From UBA6244 sp963676875 (GTDB taxonomy: Bacteria; Bacteroidota; Bacteroidia; Bacteroidales; F082), in contig OY781436.1 in assembly GCA_963676875.1 (NCBI GenBank), positions 2,666,001 to 2,730,000 of the forward strand: DNA of 64,000 bases, read 5' to 3'. A program made the position numbers and the translations under genes. The notes under the pieces were generated by a model. That model worked only from the letters and a program-made list of their open reading frames with translations, ran no database searches and was not told the DNA's origin. Shown here one piece after another: positions 19,449 through 28,150 of this stretch (positions are counted from its first letter, which is position 1; each line of letters begins with the position of its first letter).

Positions 19449-20642
19449 TTAAGAAACTATTTCGTAGGTGTCATTGGCAATCATAAGCTCCTCATCAGTG
19501 GGAACTACCAAAACTTTTACCTTCGATTGAGGAGTGCTAATGACGGTTTCTTTGCCTCTCACGTTTTCCTTTTCGGGATCAATTTCGATGCCTAAAAACT
19601 CCAAACCTACTAGCGTTTTCTTACGGGTTTCGGTGTCGTTTTCGCCAATTCCGCCGGTAAATACGATCATGTCCACTCCTTCGAGAGCCGCGGCGTAGGC
19701 TCCGATATATTTTTTGGCACGGTAGGCGTACATTTCCAGAGCTACCTGAGCGCGGTGGTTGCCTTCATTGGCGGCGTTTTCCACGTCTCGCATGTCTGAT
19801 GACACACCTGATACACCCACCACTCCCGAGAATTTATTCAGTAAAGTGTTGGTATATCCAATACTGGTTTGTTCTTTGTCGGCAATGTAAAGCAGGGTTC
19901 CCGGGTCGATGTCGCCCGAACGGGTTCCCATCATAAGACCTTCGGTTGGGGTCATACCCATGGAGGTATCGAATGATTTTCCGTTTTTTATAGCGGTCAT
20001 GGAAGCGCCGTTGCCCAAGTGGCAAGTAATAATTTTCTGGGTTTGAATGTCTACCCCCAAAATTTCACAAGCACGTTGTGATACATATTTATGACTGGTT
20101 CCATGAAATCCGTACCTTCTGATTTTGTATTTTTCGTACAGAATGTAAGGAATGGCATACAAATACACATGTTCGGGCATGGTTTGGTGGAAAGCCGTGT
20201 CGAACACGCCCACTTGTTTCACATGGGGAAGCAGTTGCTGCATGGCATAAATCCCCTTGAGGTTGGGTGGGTTGTGCAATGGAGCCAGTTCGGTAGAAAC
20301 TTCGAGGGCGTTTATTACCTCATCAGTGATGAGTACGCTTCCGCTAAATTCTTCGGCACCATGTACCACACGGTGACCTACTGCCTGAATTTCTTCAATG
20401 GAGCTGATGCTGCCATATTCTTTACTGATAAGAATACCCAACAGGTATTCGATGCCTTGTTGATGGTCGAGAATCTCGCCTTCAATTTTGGCAGCAGGTG
20501 CTCCCGTTTTTTCGTGTTTAATGGCACTTCCCTTCAGTCCGATTTTGTCAACCAGACCTTTGGCAATCACCTGTTTGGAGGGCATATCAAAAAGTTGGTA
20601 TTTGATGGATGAACTACCACAGTTCAGAACAATAATTTTCAT
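19449..20642 (-). CDS. ackA: Acetate kinase
   Basis: 397 residues, full length. N-terminal KIIVLNCGSSSIKYQLF, GHRVVHGAEEF, FDTAFHQTMPEHVYLYAIP and the C-terminal FTGGIGEND phosphate-binding motif are all present. It converts acetyl phosphate and ADP to acetate and ATP in the cytoplasm, giving ATP during fermentation. It lies behind pta and a hydroxyacyl-CoA dehydrogenase on the same strand (18 bp gap), so the three are probably co-transcribed from the -7 box at 22688. Confidence 0.97.
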   Translation of the reverse strand: MKIIVLNCGSSSIKYQLFDMPSKQVIAKGLVDKIGLKGSAIKHEKTGAPAAKIEGEILDHQQGIEYLLGILISKEYGSISSIEEIQAVGHRVVHGAEEFSGSVLITDEVINALEVSTELAPLHNPPNLKGIYAMQQLLPHVKQVGVFDTAFHQTMPEHVYLYAIPYILYEKYKIRRYGFHGTSHKYVSQRACEILGVDIQTQKIITCHLGNGASMTAIKNGKSFDTSMGMTPTEGLMMGTRSGDIDPGTLLYIADKEQTSIGYTNTLLNKFSGVVGVSGVSSDMRDVENAANEGNHRAQVALEMYAYRAKKYIGAYAAALEGVDMIVFTGGIGENDTETRKKTLVGLEFLGIEIDPEKENVRGKETVISTPQSKVKVLVVPTDEELMIANDTYEIVS

Positions 20643-20660
20643 TTTCGAAATCGTTTTTAA

Positions 20661-21620
20661 TTATTGGATGATGGAGCAGGTGATGGTATTTCCAACAAGT
20701 TTCCCACTTTCGTAATTATAAAAACCTTTGCCTACATGGCGTCCAAGGTAATTGGCCCTCACCAATCGTTTGATAATGGGGGAGGCTTTGTATTTTTTTT
20801 CACCGTATTCGGCGTAGAGGTTGTCCATGTATTTCAGGATTTTATCCAGACCAATGCGGTCGGCCAACTCAAATGGACCTGAGTTGTTTCCTGCAGCTTC
20901 ACGCATGGTTTCATCGATGTCCTGAATGGAAGCCACTCCTTCCATGAGCAGTTCGCAGGCTTCGTTGATCATGGGGATAATCATTCGGGTACTGATGTTG
21001 CCGGGAGATTCGTGAATCTGGATTACTTTTTTGTTCACCATTTGGCAAAAACGTGATGCCTTGTCAAAAGCTTCTTCGGAGGAACGCAAAGCCCGAACCA
21101 CTTCCACTATATGTGTTTTGTCGATGGGCTCTATAAAGTGCATACCGATGGCGCGATCGGGTTTTACGAGTGCTGCGGCCAGATCTGAAATCATCAAGGT
21201 GCTTAGGTTGGATGAAATCAGGGTGTCATCCGCCACTTCCTTTTCAATTTGTTGGAAGATACTTTTCCTCATTTCTAGCATCGTTCCCGATTTTCTGGAG
21301 CTAATGGTTTCGATAACAATCTGACATTTGGCCAAACTCGAAAATTGAGTACTTCCTGTGATACGCGACAAAATCAATCGTTTTTCTGAGGCGGTGATGC
21401 CCCAGTGGCGAATAACGCGATCAAGTCTGTCATTTATTTGTTGAAAAATCTCATTGATGCGTTCTTCGTCAATGTCGATAAAAACCACGTCCATACCCGA
21501 TTTGGAGATCATGATGGTAAGTTCCTGACCTACCTCGCCACAACCAACAATTCCAACTGTTTGTATGGCGCCCTTGGGTTTCAATTTGTCGCCCAGGCTA
21601 AATTCTGATAACTGACTCAT
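20661..21620 (-). CDS. 3-hydroxyacyl-CoA (3-hydroxybutyryl-CoA) dehydrogenase
   Basis: 319 residues. The NAD-binding motif VGIVGCGEVGQEL lies at about 22-34, the catalytic region MHFIEPIDKTHIVEVV near 160 (His plus a following Glu), and the C-terminal helical domain holds ADRIGLDKILKYMD and ends GRHVGKGFYNYESGK. It oxidises 3-hydroxyacyl-CoA to 3-oxoacyl-CoA, or the reverse. Its position between pta and ackA is unusual and suggests a link between CoA-ester metabolism and acetate formation. In place of the usual N-P-x-x hinge (HFFNP), this protein has HFIEP, which is atypical and may alter the substrate. Confidence 0.85.
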   Translation of the reverse strand: MSQLSEFSLGDKLKPKGAIQTVGIVGCGEVGQELTIMISKSGMDVVFIDIDEERINEIFQQINDRLDRVIRHWGITASEKRLILSRITGSTQFSSLAKCQIVIETISSRKSGTMLEMRKSIFQQIEKEVADDTLISSNLSTLMISDLAAALVKPDRAIGMHFIEPIDKTHIVEVVRALRSSEEAFDKASRFCQMVNKKVIQIHESPGNISTRMIIPMINEACELLMEGVASIQDIDETMREAAGNNSGPFELADRIGLDKILKYMDNLYAEYGEKKYKASPIIKRLVRANYLGRHVGKGFYNYESGKLVGNTITCSIIQ

Positions 21621-21647
21621 TATATTGATAATTAATTAATTTGGGTG

Positions 21648-22658
21648 CTATTTAGTGTACAATCCATTGGCCTGATTGGCGGTAATGGCAATCATGTTGA
21701 TGATGTCGTCAACCGAACAACCACGTGAGAGGTCGTTGATGGGGGCGGCCATACCTTGTAGCACGGGGCCAACGGCTTCAGCTCCTGCCAGGCGTTCTAC
21801 CAGTTTGTAGGCAATGTTTCCTGTTTCCAGTGAAGGGAAAACCAGCACGTTGGCACGACCTGCAATTTCAGATTGGGGGGCTTTCTTCATACCGATGGCG
21901 GCTACGATGGCTGCATCGGCTTGCAATTCGCCGTCTATTTTAAGGTCAGGAGCCATTTCTTTGGCCAGTTTGGTGGCCTCCACTACTTTGTCCACTTTTT
22001 CGTGCTTGGCACTACCTTTGGTCGAGAAGCTGAGCATGGCCACGCGTGGTTCCATACCTGCAATATTTTTGGCGGTTTTGGCTGATTCTACAGCGATTTC
22101 GGCAAGTTCTTTTACTGAAGGATCAGGATTAACGGCGCAATCGGCAAAAACAAGCATGCCTTCAGGGGCAAAGTCTTTGTTTTTCAGAATCATGATAAAT
22201 GCTCCTGACACCGCAGAAATTCCCGGAAGGGTTTTAATGATTTGAAAAGCGGGACGCAACACATCACCTGTTGAATTATCAGCTCCGGCCACTTCTCCGT
22301 CTGCTTTTTTATCTTTGATAATCAAAGTAGCCAGATACAGTGGATCTTCAACCTGTTGCAAAGCCTGTTCGCGGGTCATTCCTTTGGATTTGCGCAGGTT
22401 GAATAACAAGTCGGCGTAGTGTTGTTTGTCGATGTGCGAAACAGGGTCGATGATGGTGGCATTGTTAATGTGGTTTAGGCCCAATTTTTCTGCCAAACCT
22501 ATAATGGTTTCAGTGTTTCCCAATAAAATTATTTTAGCCAGTTGATTTTGCAATACATAATCAGCGGCCTTCAGGGTACGTTCTTCGGTTCCTTCCGGAA
22601 GCACAATGGTCTTGTTGGCCTTTTTTGCTTCCGCGTGGATATGTTGGATTAATTCCAT
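21648..22658 (-). CDS. pta: Phosphate acetyltransferase
   Basis: I take the ATG at 22658 (MELIQHIHAEAKKANKTIVLPEG…), giving 336 residues, the normal size of the short Pta form; a longer open frame reaches 22886 but its extra 76 residues look non-coding. Motifs: VLPEGTEERTLKAA, GADNSTGDVLRPAF, MLSFSTKGSAKH and VFPSLETGNIAYK. It exchanges acetyl between CoA and phosphate, feeding ackA downstream. First gene of the pta-dehydrogenase-ackA operon. Confidence 0.95.
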   Translation of the reverse strand: MELIQHIHAEAKKANKTIVLPEGTEERTLKAADYVLQNQLAKIILLGNTETIIGLAEKLGLNHINNATIIDPVSHIDKQHYADLLFNLRKSKGMTREQALQQVEDPLYLATLIIKDKKADGEVAGADNSTGDVLRPAFQIIKTLPGISAVSGAFIMILKNKDFAPEGMLVFADCAVNPDPSVKELAEIAVESAKTAKNIAGMEPRVAMLSFSTKGSAKHEKVDKVVEATKLAKEMAPDLKIDGELQADAAIVAAIGMKKAPQSEIAGRANVLVFPSLETGNIAYKLVERLAGAEAVGPVLQGMAAPINDLSRGCSVDDIINMIAITANQANGLYTK

Positions 22659-22687
22659 GGATAATAGTTGATGTTTTTTTAAGTGCG

Positions 22688-22695
22688 CAAAATTA
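22688..22695 (-). promoter_or_regulatory. Putative -7 box for the pta operon
   Basis: The minus strand reads TAATTTTG (TAnnTTTG), 30 bp before the chosen pta start at 22658. It supports that start over the longer frame, which would place the box inside the gene. Confidence 0.55.
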
Positions 22696-22908
22696 GCACT
22701 TATTTTTTGATGTAGGTGTGTTAGCATAAAGGTTGGCGCATGGTTGAGACAGGTATAAATCTCACTAAAACAGACATCTAACTCATTATTTGAACTGAAT
22801 ATGTATTGGGGTTTTGGTTGTTTTTTTCTTGGTAAAATGTCCTTTAAGGCGATTTGAATTATTCTGCCTATCCTTGGAGTTGTCAAACAGGGTTGTCACT
22901 CTTTGGCT

Positions 22909-22916
22909 TATCTTTG
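22909..22916 (+). promoter_or_regulatory. -7 box for the DUF4271/hemD pair
   Basis: TATCTTTG fits TAnnTTTG and ends 23 bp before the ATG at 22940. Confidence 0.6.
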
Positions 22917-22939
22917 TGCTTTCGAATTAAAACAGCCGG

Positions 22940-23749
22940 ATGAACGACACGATTAACATAATTCAACGAACAAATCCGTTTGTGTATTTGTCAGAAAATC
23001 AATGTTTTGATGTTAATTCGATTGTGTTGAATCCTCCAACAGGTTTGGATAACTTTTTACAAACGGGCAGGGTTTCGATTGTGCCCAGGGAGATTATCCC
23101 CATGCAGTTGGATTTTTTTACCCTGATGTTGTTGTTTTTTATCGTCGGAATTGCATTGCTTCGGTGGTATATGCCTGATAGGTTTTTTTACGAAATATCC
23201 GTAGGTAACAGGTTGTCTTTTTCACGGAAAGGAGCCAATTTAGTAAGTGCACCGGCTTTGGTTGTGGATATTTTCCATTTGCTTAATTTCTTTTTTACTG
23301 TTTCGTTGCTTACTTACTTGTTTTTCGCGCAATATTTCAATTATTTTCTGTTGGTGTACTCGGGGATGGAGTTGTTCTTGTTTATTCTGTTGGCCTACAT
23401 ATTGTTCTGGGGATATCGACGGTTTTTTATCAGGATGATTTCTTTCATATTTAATACGTCATCTTTATCGAGCCAGCAGTTGAAAATCGACCAGAATGTG
23501 GAGAATTTGTTAAGCGTTATGTTGCTACCACTATTGTTGTTGGCTATGTTTTCCTTTCATAAATTCTTTCTGATTTCTGCAGTTTTGCTGGCATTAGGAA
23601 TGCAGATTTTTAGATGGGTTCAAACGGTTTCCATAGGAATTTCAAATACCCGATTTTCGGCATTTCATTTTATTTTGTACCTTTGCAGCCTCGAATTAGT
23701 GCCCATGTTAATCATGATTAAGATTTTATCACCGGAAAATTATTTTTAA
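22940..23749 (+). CDS. DUF4271 integral membrane protein
   Basis: 269 residues. After a soluble N-terminal part, hydrophobic segments lie at about 58-75, 115-160 (two helices), 190-215, and 240-262, giving roughly six helices. This family is found in Bacteroidota directly before hemD, as here (56 bp gap). Function not established; its steady pairing with uroporphyrinogen-III synthase suggests a role near the membrane in tetrapyrrole or envelope metabolism, which is inference. Confidence 0.8.
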   Translation: MNDTINIIQRTNPFVYLSENQCFDVNSIVLNPPTGLDNFLQTGRVSIVPREIIPMQLDFFTLMLLFFIVGIALLRWYMPDRFFYEISVGNRLSFSRKGANLVSAPALVVDIFHLLNFFFTVSLLTYLFFAQYFNYFLLVYSGMELFLFILLAYILFWGYRRFFIRMISFIFNTSSLSSQQLKIDQNVENLLSVMLLPLLLLAMFSFHKFFLISAVLLALGMQIFRWVQTVSIGISNTRFSAFHFILYLCSLELVPMLIMIKILSPENYF

Positions 23750-23805
23750 CGAAAGTACTGATAGGAGAATAAACATAGATCTAGGAACCAAAAGACCGAA
23801 AAAAA

Positions 23806-24576
23806 TTGAAGATTAAGAATATTCTGGTTTCTCAACCGCAGCCACCTGATTTGGAAAAGTCGCCTTACGGTGAATTATGTTCAAAATTTGGATTAAATTT
23901 AGTTTTTGAGAAGTTTATCAAAGTAGAGGGTGTTTCTGCACAGGAATTCCGACGTGCCAAAGGATCTTTTGTTGGTCATACGGCCATCATTCTTACCAGT
24001 CGGCATGCAGTGGATCATTTTTTTAGGATGGCAAAAGAATTGAGATTCGACATCCCTGATTCTTTAAAATATTTCTGTATTTCAGAGTCCACAGCCTATT
24101 ATCTTCAAAAATATGTTCAGTACCGCAAGCGGAAGATTTTTTATGGAAAGCAAAACTTTCCTGATTTGCTCGAAGTAATTTCAAAACATGCGGAGGAAAA
24201 ATTTCTGTTGCCTTCCTCTGATATCCATAAAAAATCAATGTTTGAACTTTTGGATAAAGCGGAAATCAATTATACAAACGCAGTTATTTACAGAACCGTG
24301 GCAGCCGACCTATCTCATTTGGAACCCGAGAAATTTGATTTAATCATCTTTTTTAGTCCTGCAGGAATCAGTTCGTTACGCACCAACTTTCCTGATTACG
24401 AGCAAGGTGAGCAACTCATTGGTGCTTTCGGTGTTTCTACTGCAAAGGCAGTGGCCGATGCTGGGTTCAGGTTAGATATTCCGGCTCCTACCCAAACGGC
24501 TCCCAGTATGACCATGGCCATCGAAGAGTATTTGGGCGAAAAGGAAAAAGAAAGAAGACGCAACAACCGTAAATAG
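23806..24576 (+). CDS. hemD: Uroporphyrinogen-III synthase
   Basis: 256 residues from a TTG start at 23806 (MKIKNILVSQPQPPD). It has the two-lobed HemD pattern: AIILTSRHAVDHFF near 65, CISESTAYYL near 95, then FLLPSSDIHKKSMFELL, IIFFSPAGISSLRTNF and IGAFGVSTAKAVADAGF in the second half. It closes hydroxymethylbilane to uroporphyrinogen III for heme and related cofactors, which the many cytochromes of this window require. Overall similarity in this family is low, so the call rests on motif order and the DUF4271 neighbour. Confidence 0.88.
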   Translation: MKIKNILVSQPQPPDLEKSPYGELCSKFGLNLVFEKFIKVEGVSAQEFRRAKGSFVGHTAIILTSRHAVDHFFRMAKELRFDIPDSLKYFCISESTAYYLQKYVQYRKRKIFYGKQNFPDLLEVISKHAEEKFLLPSSDIHKKSMFELLDKAEINYTNAVIYRTVAADLSHLEPEKFDLIIFFSPAGISSLRTNFPDYEQGEQLIGAFGVSTAKAVADAGFRLDIPAPTQTAPSMTMAIEEYLGEKEKERRRNNRK

Positions 24577-24582
24577 CACATT

Positions 24583-25035
24583 CTATTCTTTATTTTTCGT
24601 GTCGATGAGGATGGTGACAGGTCCGCTGTTGACCAAATGTATGTCCATCATGGCGCCAAATTTTCCTGTCTTCACCAATTTTCCGATAGTTTTTTCAAGG
24701 GTTTCCACAAATTGTTCATACAACGCCTCAGCCATTTCAGGTGGTGCTGCCCTGATATACGAAGGTCGGTTACCTTTTTTTGTGCTGGCGTGAAGTGTAA
24801 ACTGACTCACCACAAGCGCTTCTCCGCCAACGTCCATCAAACTCTTATTCATCACCCCTTGTTCATCCTCAAAAATACGGAGTCTGGATATTTTCCCGGT
24901 TAGCCACCCGAGATCGTCAGAATTGTCGGATCCTTCGATTCCCAACAAGATTAACAAACCTTGCTGAATACTAGAAAACAACTGACTGTCAATGGTTACG
25001 GAGGCGGATTTTACCCGCTGAATTACAACTCGCAT
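24583..25035 (-). CDS. dtd: D-aminoacyl-tRNA deacylase
   Basis: I chose the ATG at 25035 (MRVVIQRVKSASVTID…), giving 150 residues, the standard length. The diagnostic SQFTLHASTKKGNRPSY motif and the C-terminal NSGPVTILIDT (Gly-cisPro site) are present. It removes D-amino acids from mischarged tRNA. It runs convergent to hemD and divergent from pdxJ, with 50 bp between the two starts. Confidence 0.96.
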   Translation of the reverse strand: MRVVIQRVKSASVTIDSQLFSSIQQGLLILLGIEGSDNSDDLGWLTGKISRLRIFEDEQGVMNKSLMDVGGEALVVSQFTLHASTKKGNRPSYIRAAPPEMAEALYEQFVETLEKTIGKLVKTGKFGAMMDIHLVNSGPVTILIDTKNKE

Positions 25036-25062
25036 ATTTCCTGTTTTTGGCCTGCAATTTAT

Positions 25063-25070
25063 TAATTTTG
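25063..25070 (+). promoter_or_regulatory. -7 box for pdxJ
   Basis: TAATTTTG fits TAnnTTTG and ends 15 bp before the pdxJ ATG at 25086. This supports that start rather than the upstream in-frame alternative. Confidence 0.55.
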
Positions 25071-25085
25071 CAAAAAGAAAATCAC

Positions 25086-25814
25086 ATGACCAAGTTAAGT
25101 GTAAATGTAAATAAAATTGCCACCTTACGGAATGCACGTGGTGGTAATCAACCGGATTTATTAAAAGTGGTGGCCGATTGCGAACGTTGGGGTGCTCAGG
25201 GTATTACGGTTCATCCCCGTCCCGACGAACGGCATATCCGCTACCGAGATGTGGAATTGTTGCGCCCGCTTATTACCACCGAGTTCAATATAGAAGGCAA
25301 TCCAACGCCCGAGTTTATTGCGCTGGTGTTGAAATTTAAACCCGATCAGGTTACTTTAGTGCCCGACGATCCCAACCAACTTACCTCCGATCATGGCTGG
25401 GATACCATTGTACATCATGATTTTTTGAAGGAGGTTATTCAGCAGTTTAAAGCCGAAGGAATCAGAACTTCCATATTTGTGGATCCCGTGGCTAAATTTG
25501 TGGAAGGAGCACTTTCGGTGGGCGCCGACAGGGTAGAGCTATATACCGAGAGCTATGCTGCCCAATATCTTCTGAATCGTGAAACCGCCATTGCACCGTT
25601 TATTGAAGCCGCCAAAGTCGCCCGTGAGTTAAATATCGGACTCAATGCCGGTCACGACCTGAGCTTGGAAAACCTGGCTTACTTCCATCAGCAAATTCCA
25701 TGGCTTGACGAGGTTTCCATCGGTCATGCCCTAATTTGCGACGCCCTCATTTTCGGGTTGGAAAATACCATCCAAATGTATCTAAGAAAACTCTCCGATA
25801 GTGCCCACCTGTAA
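25086..25814 (+). CDS. pdxJ: Pyridoxine 5'-phosphate synthase
   Basis: 242 residues from the ATG at 25086 (MTKLSVNVNKIATLRNARGG). The family signature includes HPRPDERHIRYRDV, EFNIEGNPT, VTLVPDDPNQLTSDHGWD, and the C-terminal GLNAGHDLSLENL and EVSIGHALICDAL. It condenses 1-deoxyxylulose 5-phosphate with 3-amino-2-oxopropyl phosphate to form pyridoxine phosphate. A thioredoxin gene follows 58 bp downstream on the same strand. Confidence 0.96.
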   Translation: MTKLSVNVNKIATLRNARGGNQPDLLKVVADCERWGAQGITVHPRPDERHIRYRDVELLRPLITTEFNIEGNPTPEFIALVLKFKPDQVTLVPDDPNQLTSDHGWDTIVHHDFLKEVIQQFKAEGIRTSIFVDPVAKFVEGALSVGADRVELYTESYAAQYLLNRETAIAPFIEAAKVARELNIGLNAGHDLSLENLAYFHQQIPWLDEVSIGHALICDALIFGLENTIQMYLRKLSDSAHL

Positions 25815-25872
25815 AGTTGACAGTTGATTTCTGTTGGAATGAAGATTGCTTCATACGATAAAAAATTCTGTC

Positions 25873-26169
25873 ATGAGTAAATTTGCCGAATTAATCAATG
25901 CTTCCACACCGGTGATTATCGACTTTAGCGCCGAGTGGTGCCAACCATGCAAAATGATGCCTCCCATCCTGAAAGAGGTAAAGAAGCAATTGGGCGACCA
26001 GGTGAGGATTGTGAAAGTGGATGTGGATAAAAACCCTGCCATTAGTCGTCAATACCAAATTTCGAGCGTACCCACTTTGATGATATTTAAAAACGGTGCA
26101 CCTGTTTTCAACCAATCGGGTGTGATGCAGGCATCGCAGTTGGTTCAATCGGTACAGCCCTTTCTGTAA
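25873..26169 (+). CDS. Thioredoxin
   Basis: 98 residues from the ATG at 25873; a TTG 27 bp upstream is in frame but less likely. The active site is W-C-Q-P-C-K, with Gln in place of the usual Gly, a variant seen in many Bacteroidota thioredoxins. IVKVDVDKNPAISRQYQISSVPTLMIF contains the cis-Pro. It is cytoplasmic (no signal peptide) and serves as a general dithiol reductant. Confidence 0.92.
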   Translation: MSKFAELINASTPVIIDFSAEWCQPCKMMPPILKEVKKQLGDQVRIVKVDVDKNPAISRQYQISSVPTLMIFKNGAPVFNQSGVMQASQLVQSVQPFL

Positions 26170-26194
26170 CAATAAAAAATGCTACTTTAGCCCG

Positions 26195-26893
26195 ATGATG
26201 GATGTAAAAAAACGCCGGCAGGCTGAAGTCATATTTTTGGTGTTGGCCAGTTTGTTTATCACGTCGCTGGTAACCAGCAACTTGATTTTTCAAAAGTTTT
26301 TTGAGTGGAATCCTTTCGGGTGGTATCGTTTTGAACTTTCGGTGGGCATCATTGCCTATCCCCTTACTTTTCTGATTACTGACATTATCTCAGAAATATA
26401 TGGTCAGCGACGGGCACAAATGGTGGTGACTGCCGGCATATTTGCCAGTTTTTTTGCCTTGCTCATCGTGATTGTGTCCACCGAAGCCACGGCCACTACG
26501 TGGTCGCCCATTGGAGATGTAACCTTTAAAAAAGTCTTTGGATTTACGTATGTGGCAGTGGGTGCCTCGTTGGCGGCCTATCTTTTTGCCCAGTTTTTGG
26601 ATGTGCGGGTTTTCCATTTCTGGAAACGGCTCACCAAGGGAAAACACCTTTGGATTCGCAACAATTTTTCAACCATGACCTCCCAGCTGGTGGATACCGG
26701 AACGGTGCTGTTATTGCTTTGCGGATTTGGGGTTATCGAATGGGAAATGTTCGGAATTTTGTTGCTCAATGGTTATTTGTTCAAAGTAATCTTTGCCTTG
26801 TTCGATACACCGGTGATTTATTTTATGGTCCACCTGATGCGCAAATATTTTCATATGGAAGACGTGAACCAACCACTTTTGGACGCCGAATAA
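26195..26893 (+). CDS. yhhQ: Queuosine precursor transporter (YhhQ/VUT family)
   Basis: 232 residues with about six membrane helices. Family-typical SNLIFQKFF, PLTFLITDIISEIYGQRRA and a late NNFSTMTSQLVDTGTVLLL are seen. Members import preQ1 or related deazapurines used to modify tRNA anticodons. It starts 26 bp after the thioredoxin stop. No queuosine synthesis gene and no recognisable preQ1 riboswitch were seen in this window. Confidence 0.9.
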   Translation: MMDVKKRRQAEVIFLVLASLFITSLVTSNLIFQKFFEWNPFGWYRFELSVGIIAYPLTFLITDIISEIYGQRRAQMVVTAGIFASFFALLIVIVSTEATATTWSPIGDVTFKKVFGFTYVAVGASLAAYLFAQFLDVRVFHFWKRLTKGKHLWIRNNFSTMTSQLVDTGTVLLLLCGFGVIEWEMFGILLLNGYLFKVIFALFDTPVIYFMVHLMRKYFHMEDVNQPLLDAE

Positions 26894-26913
26894 GTATTTA
26901 AAATCAATTGATT

Positions 26914-27714
26914 ATGCAGTTATTTTATCACAGATACGGAAATGAGGGCGATCAGCCGATTGTTATACTACACGGACTTTTCGGACTTTCGGACAATTGG
27001 GTTACCTATGCACGGAGATTGGCTTCCGAAGGTTTTGATGTGTGGGTGCTCGATCAGCGAAATCATGGACGTTCGCCACACAGTCCCAATTTCAATTACC
27101 TGGCATTAACGGATGATTTGTTTGATTTTTTGGATGAACACGACATCGAAGATCCCATCATCATCGGTCATTCCATGGGAGGGAAGGTGGCCATGCGTTT
27201 TGCACTCGAAAACCCTCATTTAGTGAAGCGGTTGTTGATAGTGGACATTACCCTGAAATCCTACGGGCCGCGTGATAACCACAAAGCCATCATCCAGGCC
27301 ATGAAAAAGGTGGATTTTTCGCAAGTGGAAAGCAGACAGGATGTTGAAGATCAAATTGCTCCATATATTAAGGAAAAGCGTATCCGGCAGTTTATCATGA
27401 AAAACCTTCAACGCACGGAGGGCAATGAATTTAAGTGGCAAATCAATATCGAAGGTATAGAACCCAACCTCGACAAAATGTTTGATGGCATCGACACCAT
27501 CAACAAATTTGGCAAACCCACTTTGTTTGTGAGGGGAGGAGCCTCAGATTACATCCTCCCGACAGATTACGACCAGATACGGTACAATTTTCCACAGGCA
27601 GAAATCATCACCATCGAAGGAGCCTCCCACTGGGTACATGTGGAAGCTGCCGAAAAGTTTTATACTTTGTCGTTGGGTTTTGTGTCGGGTGCGCCTGATT
27701 GGTATCATCCTTAG
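26914..27714 (+). CDS. Alpha/beta hydrolase (YbfF-like esterase)
   Basis: 266 residues from the ATG at 26914; an in-frame TTG at 26908 is less likely. The oxyanion region is ILHGLFGLSDNW, the nucleophile elbow is G-H-S-M-G-G near 92-97, and the catalytic His lies in GASHWVHVEAAE near 240; the acid is likely in the GGASDYI stretch. It is cytoplasmic with no signal peptide. The substrate is not shown; YbfF-type enzymes hydrolyse short acyl esters or acyl-CoA. The gap after it is repeat-rich. Confidence 0.85.
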   Translation: MQLFYHRYGNEGDQPIVILHGLFGLSDNWVTYARRLASEGFDVWVLDQRNHGRSPHSPNFNYLALTDDLFDFLDEHDIEDPIIIGHSMGGKVAMRFALENPHLVKRLLIVDITLKSYGPRDNHKAIIQAMKKVDFSQVESRQDVEDQIAPYIKEKRIRQFIMKNLQRTEGNEFKWQINIEGIEPNLDKMFDGIDTINKFGKPTLFVRGGASDYILPTDYDQIRYNFPQAEIITIEGASHWVHVEAAEKFYTLSLGFVSGAPDWYHP

Positions 27715-27776
27715 GGGTTCAATGGTTCAAGGGTTCAAGGGTTCAAGTGTTTAAGGGTTCAAGGGTTCAAGTGATC
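27715..27776. repeat. Degenerate tandem repeat of GGGTTCAA
   Basis: Six or more imperfect copies of GGGTTCAA with a spacing of 8-10 bp follow the hydrolase stop codon. Another two copies lie at 27980-27995. Non-coding. Confidence 0.75.
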
Positions 27777-27783
27777 AAATGTT

Positions 27784-27978
27784 GAGTCCACTCCGAAAAG
27801 CCGTTCAGGCATAAAATGGTTGATAAAATTACTTCGATATAAAATTTTCTCACATTGTATAGAAAATGCAAAATGCAGATTAGCAAAACTTTGTATAAAT
27901 AAGACTCTGCGGTACTTTGCGAAAAACTCTGCGAGCTTTGCGGTTAAAAATTTGATTAATACTTATCGGAGTAGACTC
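27784..27978. repeat. Dispersed element with inverted CACTCCG ends
   Basis: GAGTCCACTCCG at 27784-27795 faces CGGAGTAGACTC at 27967-27978, an inverted pair with one mismatch. The interior carries ACTCTGCG/ACTTTGCG repeats (27902-27945). The left end (CACTCCGAAAAG) also occurs at 17475. It looks like a small dispersed, non-coding element. Confidence 0.55.
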
Positions 27979-27991
27979 AGGGTTCAAGGGT

Positions 27992-28075
27992 TCAAGTGTT
28001 GCGGCCCCCCCACTCAGTGGAGTTTGCAACTCCGCTGCCATATCCACCAATTTTATTTTCAATCGAAATTCTCAT
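27992..28075 (-). pseudogene. Truncated third copy of the orphan T9SS-domain gene
   Basis: The first 22-23 codons (MRISIENKIGGYGSGVANS…EWG) match the two intact copies at 30468 and 32952 nearly perfectly. The frame then enters the GGTTCAA repeat and stops after 27 codons. The upstream sequence matches the other copies as well. This shows the cassette once extended further left, or that the repeat arose by insertion/deletion here. Confidence 0.85.
28016..28036. repeat. Small palindrome in the N-terminal coding region, copy 1
   Basis: AGTGGAGTT-TGC-AACTCCGCT, 9-bp arms with one mismatch. The same element lies at 30409-30429 and 32893-32913 (where the arms are perfect). In all three it is read as coding for Ser/Gly-Val-Ala-Asn-Ser. 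Confidence 0.7.
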
Positions 28076-28110
28076 ATGTCAAATCATTCGTGAAAAACGC
28101 GTTGTTAACC

Positions 28111-28144
28111 AAACCTGACAGGTTTCGAAAACCTGTCAGGTTTT
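28111..28144. repeat. CCTGACAGG double palindrome, copy 1
   Basis: AAACCTGACAGGTTT, a CG spacer and AAACCTGTCAGGTTT: each half is near-palindromic and the halves are mutual inverted repeats. It ends 7 bp before the stop codon of the leftward T9SS gene, so it could also act as that gene's transcription terminator. Other copies are at 30505 and 33313. Confidence 0.8.
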
Positions 28145-28150
28145 AAATCC

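Larger units (their letters stand above)
27715..28150. other. Repeat-filled gene-free stretch
   Basis: This gap holds GGTTCAA tandem repeats (27715-27776), an inverted pair of CACTCCG-type ends (27784-27978), a truncated third copy of the small T9SS-domain gene (27992-28075) and a double palindrome (28111-28144). I see no intact gene. Confidence 0.7.

Noticed and set aside
22659..22886. N-terminal extension of Pta by 76 residues
   Set aside because: The extension has no family similarity and would contain the -7 box at 22688; the usual Pta N-terminus begins at 22658.
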